7,601 bases of DNA from an uncultured Eubacteriales bacterium. Lineage in GTDB: Bacteria > Bacillota > Clostridia > Oscillospirales > Acutalibacteraceae. Below, in pieces: positions 5,193-7,601 of the stretch; within the stretch, counting starts at the first letter, position 1; each line of letters begins with the position of its first letter. The notes under the pieces were generated by a model that worked only from the letters and a program-made list of their open reading frames with translations, did no database searches and was not told the origin of the DNA. The DNA is taken from contig CAKSNI010000046.1 in assembly GCA_934476025.1 (NCBI GenBank), positions 1-7,601 on the forward strand. The letters are read 5' to 3'. Made by a program: the position numbers and the translations under genes.

Positions 5193-5762
5193 TTGAAGAA
5201 GAAAAAAGGTCAGATTCTTGCGGTTTGCGGTATCTTTATCGCCCTTGGAATTGTCTTTGGAAAATTCCTGATGATTCCCATCGGAAATTCCAATCGGATT
5301 TCCCTCGGTTCATTGCCGGCTATTTTGGCTTCGGTGTGCTTTGGGCCGGTTTACGGATTTGCTGTCGGAGCTTTGGCTGATGTCATCGGTTGTATTCCGG
5401 CCGGTATGGCCATCAATCCGCTGATCACCCTCGGTGCGGCTGCCGTTGGGTGCTTACCGGGTGTATTGTGCCGAGCTTTACGCATCGATGCGCGCGTGCG
5501 CAGCCGTCGCACGGTTATTACCCTGTCGCTTGGGCTGCTGGTCGGTCATGCTGTCGGAGATATGGTACTGAAAACCGCCGGAATATTCTGGTGGTACCAT
5601 ACTCCGGTGCGTTTACTGATGCTTCGCGTTCCGATCGCTCTCGCAACCGCCGTTCTGGAGTTGGCGATTTTACTGATTTTGTTTTCCCGTCGCGGCGTAA
5701 CCGATCTGTTGACGGCTTGCGGTGCTGACTGGAACAATGGGAAAAGAGGGGATCTTCATTGA
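5193..5762 (+). CDS. folT: ECF transporter folate-binding S component
   Basis: FolT is the membrane subunit that captures folate for an energy-coupling factor (ECF) transporter, working with the shared EcfA, EcfA' and EcfT proteins; those genes are not in this window. The 189-residue protein is hydrophobic, with about five or six membrane segments (roughly 9-28, 40-66, 72-92, 106-126, 140-163). Family landmarks are NSNRISLGSLP (32-42), FGPVYGFAVGALADVIG (50-66) and NPLITLGAAAVGCLPG. The positively charged start MKKKK fits an inside N-terminus. The start codon is TTG at 5193, set by GGGAGG (5179-5184) 8 bases upstream. The substrate is assigned jointly from the S-component sequence, the THF riboswitch and folC downstream. 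The stop overlaps the folC start by four bases (TTGA), so the two are translationally coupled. Confidence 0.93.
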   Translation: MKKKKGQILAVCGIFIALGIVFGKFLMIPIGNSNRISLGSLPAILASVCFGPVYGFAVGALADVIGCIPAGMAINPLITLGAAAVGCLPGVLCRALRIDARVRSRRTVITLSLGLLVGHAVGDMVLKTAGIFWWYHTPVRLLMLRVPIALATAVLELAILLILFSRRGVTDLLTACGADWNNGKRGDLH

Positions 5763-7048
5763 ACCTACAAGAAACGATGAATTATATTTCCGGGAAATCC
5801 ATGCTTGGCAGTCATCCCGGGCTTTCCCGGATTATTGAACTGTGTCATCGCCTGGATGATCCGCAGGAACATCTGCGCTGTGTTCATGTGGCCGGCACCA
5901 ACGGAAAAGGTTCTACCTGCAGGATGTTATCCGGTATTTTGCAGAATGCGGGATATCGAACCGGGCTGTATACCTCACCGTATGTACTCAAATTTGAAGA
6001 ACGCATTTGTTTTGACAATTCGCCGATTTTGCCGGAGGAACTCGCGGATGTAATGACCCGGGTGCGCCAGGCGGCAGACAAAATGGAAGATCCGCCGACG
6101 GCTTTTGAAGGGATAACCGCGGCCGCTTTTTTGTATTTTTATGAAAAACGGTGCGATGTGGTCGTTTTGGAAACCGGCCTTGGCGGGCGATTGGATGCCA
6201 CCAACGCGATCAGCGGCTGTGTTGCGGCCGTTATTACCGGGATCGATCTGGATCATACAGCTTTGCTGGGGGATACGACAGAAAAAATTGCTGCCGAAAA
6301 AGCCGGCATTATCAAACCCGGCTGCCCGGTTGTTTGTGGTGAAATGAAAGAGGGGGCCAAAGAGGTTATCGCTCAGATTGCCCGTGAAAAGGAGGCTCCC
6401 TTTTATTCGGTTTCGTATACCGATGTAACCCCTTTGTGTTATTCGATGAGCGGAACAGACCTGATATACCACGGAAAAACCTATCATTTGGGCCTTTTGG
6501 GTGAGTATCAGCTGAAAAATTTTTGTTGTGTTATGGAAACGGTGGAAGTGCTGAAAAAAGCCGGTTATCCTATTTCAGACGATGCGATCCAAAGAGGGGT
6601 GGAATCGGCCTATTGGCCGGCTCGTTTTGAGTGTTTAAATGAAGATCCGCCGGTTTTCTATGACGGAGGACACAACCCCCAGGGGGTGACGGCCGCTTTG
6701 CAAACAGCAACCCTTCTTTTCAGGCAAAAACCGATTCTTCTTTCCGGTGTCATGGCGGATAAGGATTACCCGGCAATGGTGAAAATTTTGCGGGGGAATA
6801 TTCGCCGCGCTTATACCGTTCAGCCGGGCAATCCCCGTTCGCTGCAGGCCGAGCGGTATGCCGCGGAATTTGAAAAAGCCGGGGTTCCGGCGGTTCCGTA
6901 TTCCGATTTTAAACAGGGTGTTTCTGCGGCGTTGGCAGCTGCACAGGACGAAAAGGTACCGCTGTTGGCTCTCGGAACGCTTTATATGTACGCCGATTTC
7001 AGACAGGCTTTGGAGGCCTGGAAAAACGATCGGCATTCCTCTCGATAA
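5759..7048 (+). CDS. folC: Folylpolyglutamate synthase / dihydrofolate synthase
   Basis: FolC is a cytoplasmic Mur-ligase-fold enzyme that adds glutamate to folates with ATP, retaining them in the cell; many bacterial members also make dihydrofolate from dihydropteroate. The 429 residues match full length. Landmarks are NYISGKSMLGSHPGL near the start, the P-loop HVAGTNGKGS (43-52), SPYVLKFEERI, FEGITAAAF, LETGLGGRLDATN (137-149), DLDHTALLG (163-171), EKAGIIKPG with K181 as the likely carbamylated lysine, and YDGGHNPQG (301-309). Two usual residues differ: EYQLKN has Y250 where HQ..N is common, and WPARFE (286-291) has A288 where glycine is common. The start is TTG at 5759, preceded by AGAGGGGA (5745-5752). 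The ATG at 5777 would remove the family's first helix. It shares the THF-controlled transcript with folT and ends at a strong terminator. Confidence 0.96.
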   Translation: MNLQETMNYISGKSMLGSHPGLSRIIELCHRLDDPQEHLRCVHVAGTNGKGSTCRMLSGILQNAGYRTGLYTSPYVLKFEERICFDNSPILPEELADVMTRVRQAADKMEDPPTAFEGITAAAFLYFYEKRCDVVVLETGLGGRLDATNAISGCVAAVITGIDLDHTALLGDTTEKIAAEKAGIIKPGCPVVCGEMKEGAKEVIAQIAREKEAPFYSVSYTDVTPLCYSMSGTDLIYHGKTYHLGLLGEYQLKNFCCVMETVEVLKKAGYPISDDAIQRGVESAYWPARFECLNEDPPVFYDGGHNPQGVTAALQTATLLFRQKPILLSGVMADKDYPAMVKILRGNIRRAYTVQPGNPRSLQAERYAAEFEKAGVPAVPYSDFKQGVSAALAAAQDEKVPLLALGTLYMYADFRQALEAWKNDRHSSR

Positions 7049-7053
7049 AAAAG

Positions 7054-7092
7054 GCCCTGAAACACGGAGCAGTTCCGCGTTTCAGGGCTTTT
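7054..7092. terminator. Bidirectional intrinsic terminator after folC
   Basis: GCCCTGAAAC (7054-7063) pairs with GTTTCAGGGC (7079-7088), 10 perfect base pairs. After one A-C mismatch the stem continues with CGG/CCG, leaving a 7-base loop. TTTTCTT follows on the plus strand and a run of about six T residues lies on the minus side. It starts 5 bases after the folC stop and ends just before the stop of the convergent membrane-protein gene, so it serves both. Confidence 0.92.
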
Positions 7093-7093
7093 C

Positions 7094-7576
7094 TTAGGAA
7101 GGAATGGATTTGGTATTGGGCGCATCGGTTTCACACGAGGCCGCCGGGCGGTTCTCTTCGCCGGCAGTTTCTTCTGATAGGGCAGTGTCACCCTCCGTCG
7201 CTTCTGCCGTGGAAGCTTCTGACGGCAGCGGCGTTTCGTTGGAATCGGCTTCTCCCGGTGCAGAGACTTGCGGATTTTCAAGGAAAGAATCGCTATCAGG
7301 CTCGGGTGCCGCAGAAGGCGAAGCCGAACCGGCGAGTTTATGATAGAGCCAGAAGGCGGCTTTGGTAATTTCTCCGGCAATCGGTACCAACAGCGAAAGC
7401 AGGAGAAGCCGGAAAAACAGCGAAAAGGAGAGCTTGGCAATGCCGAAAGCCAACCCGATCGGGGTAAGAACAATCAGAAGCAGCAAAACCAGTGATCCGA
7501 GAAGCATGAGATTGCATAAGGGTTGTACAAACTGGCGCCGCTTATAGGAGCAGTGAATGGATTTGCAGGTCATCAT
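7094..7576 (-). CDS. Small membrane protein with acidic Ser/Pro/Glu-rich tail, function unknown
   Basis: I do not recognise this family. The 160-residue reading from the ATG at 7576 begins with a short basic, two-cysteine segment (MMTCKSIHCSYKRRQF). Two strongly hydrophobic stretches follow (about 22-46 and 49-67), then a linker with ITKAAFWLYHKLAG. The remaining half (about 82-160) is low in complexity and rich in Ala, Ser, Pro, Glu, Asp and Thr, so it is probably disordered. The basic N-terminus suggests both ends lie in the cytoplasm, with a two-helix hairpin in the membrane. GGGGAA about 9 bases upstream supports the 7576 start, but the frame stays open to the window edge with a TTG at 7600, so a longer protein is possible. 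It converges on folC and shares its terminator. Its promoter lies outside the window. Confidence 0.7.
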   Translation of the reverse strand: MMTCKSIHCSYKRRQFVQPLCNLMLLGSLVLLLLIVLTPIGLAFGIAKLSFSLFFRLLLLSLLVPIAGEITKAAFWLYHKLAGSASPSAAPEPDSDSFLENPQVSAPGEADSNETPLPSEASTAEATEGDTALSEETAGEENRPAASCETDAPNTKSIPS

Positions 7577-7601
7577 ATTCAGCAGTTCCCCGAGGCACAA
7601 A

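Noticed and set aside
6982..7473. A 163-codon minus-strand frame spanning the end of folC and the membrane-protein gene.
   Set aside because: It is a basic, proline-rich shadow of the acidic tail frame and reads through the folC terminator. The overlapping frame ending at 7094 has a better hydrophobic pattern and stop position.

Overview
The window looks like core chromosome of a low-to-mid-GC clostridial Firmicute, most likely an Oscillospiraceae/Ruminococcaceae-type gut anaerobe. This is inferred from strong AGGAGG-type ribosome binding sites, frequent TTG starts, sigma-A type promoters, a tetrahydrofolate (THF) riboswitch very like the one known from Eubacterium siraeum, and a cysteine-rich protein family that I know only from Clostridia. 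I see no mobile element, CRISPR array, tRNA or rRNA, and no evident horizontal-transfer boundary.

Layout. Positions 1-1063 (minus) hold the N-terminal 354 residues of the ATP-dependent protease Lon, cut by the window edge. A 221-base divergent intergenic region (1064-1284) carries a clear lon promoter and a clear rpe promoter; the rpe promoter contains a pair of 13-base direct repeats exactly 21 bases apart. Ribulose-5-phosphate 3-epimerase (rpe, 1285-1929, plus) converges on, and overlaps by 14 bases, an unusually arginine-rich MecA-family adaptor-like protein (1916-2416, minus). That gene is divergent from a phosphoglucomutase/phosphomannomutase-family enzyme (2458-3942, plus) across only 41 bases. 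A 15-bp bidirectional terminator then separates the mutase from a convergent cysteine-rich hypothetical protein (4025-4846, minus), whose upstream region has a promoter resembling those of mother-cell sporulation sigma factors.

The 346 bases from 4847 to 5192 are not empty. They hold that candidate promoter, a sigma-A promoter reading the other way, a THF riboswitch aptamer and an intrinsic terminator whose U-tract abuts the next ribosome binding site. Together these control a two-gene folate operon: folT, the substrate-binding membrane subunit of an ECF folate transporter (5193-5762), translationally coupled to folC, folylpolyglutamate/dihydrofolate synthase (5759-7048). The logic is coherent: FolT imports folate, FolC traps it as polyglutamate, and intracellular THF closes the operon. 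A bidirectional terminator ends folC and also serves the convergent small membrane protein with an acidic Ser/Pro/Glu-rich tail (7094-7576, minus).

Most of the window is housekeeping. I found no convincing new multi-gene system. The best leads are the cysteine-rich protein with its sporulation-like promoter, the divergent basic MecA-like protein, the repeat pair in the rpe promoter, and the detailed switching mechanism of the THF riboswitch.
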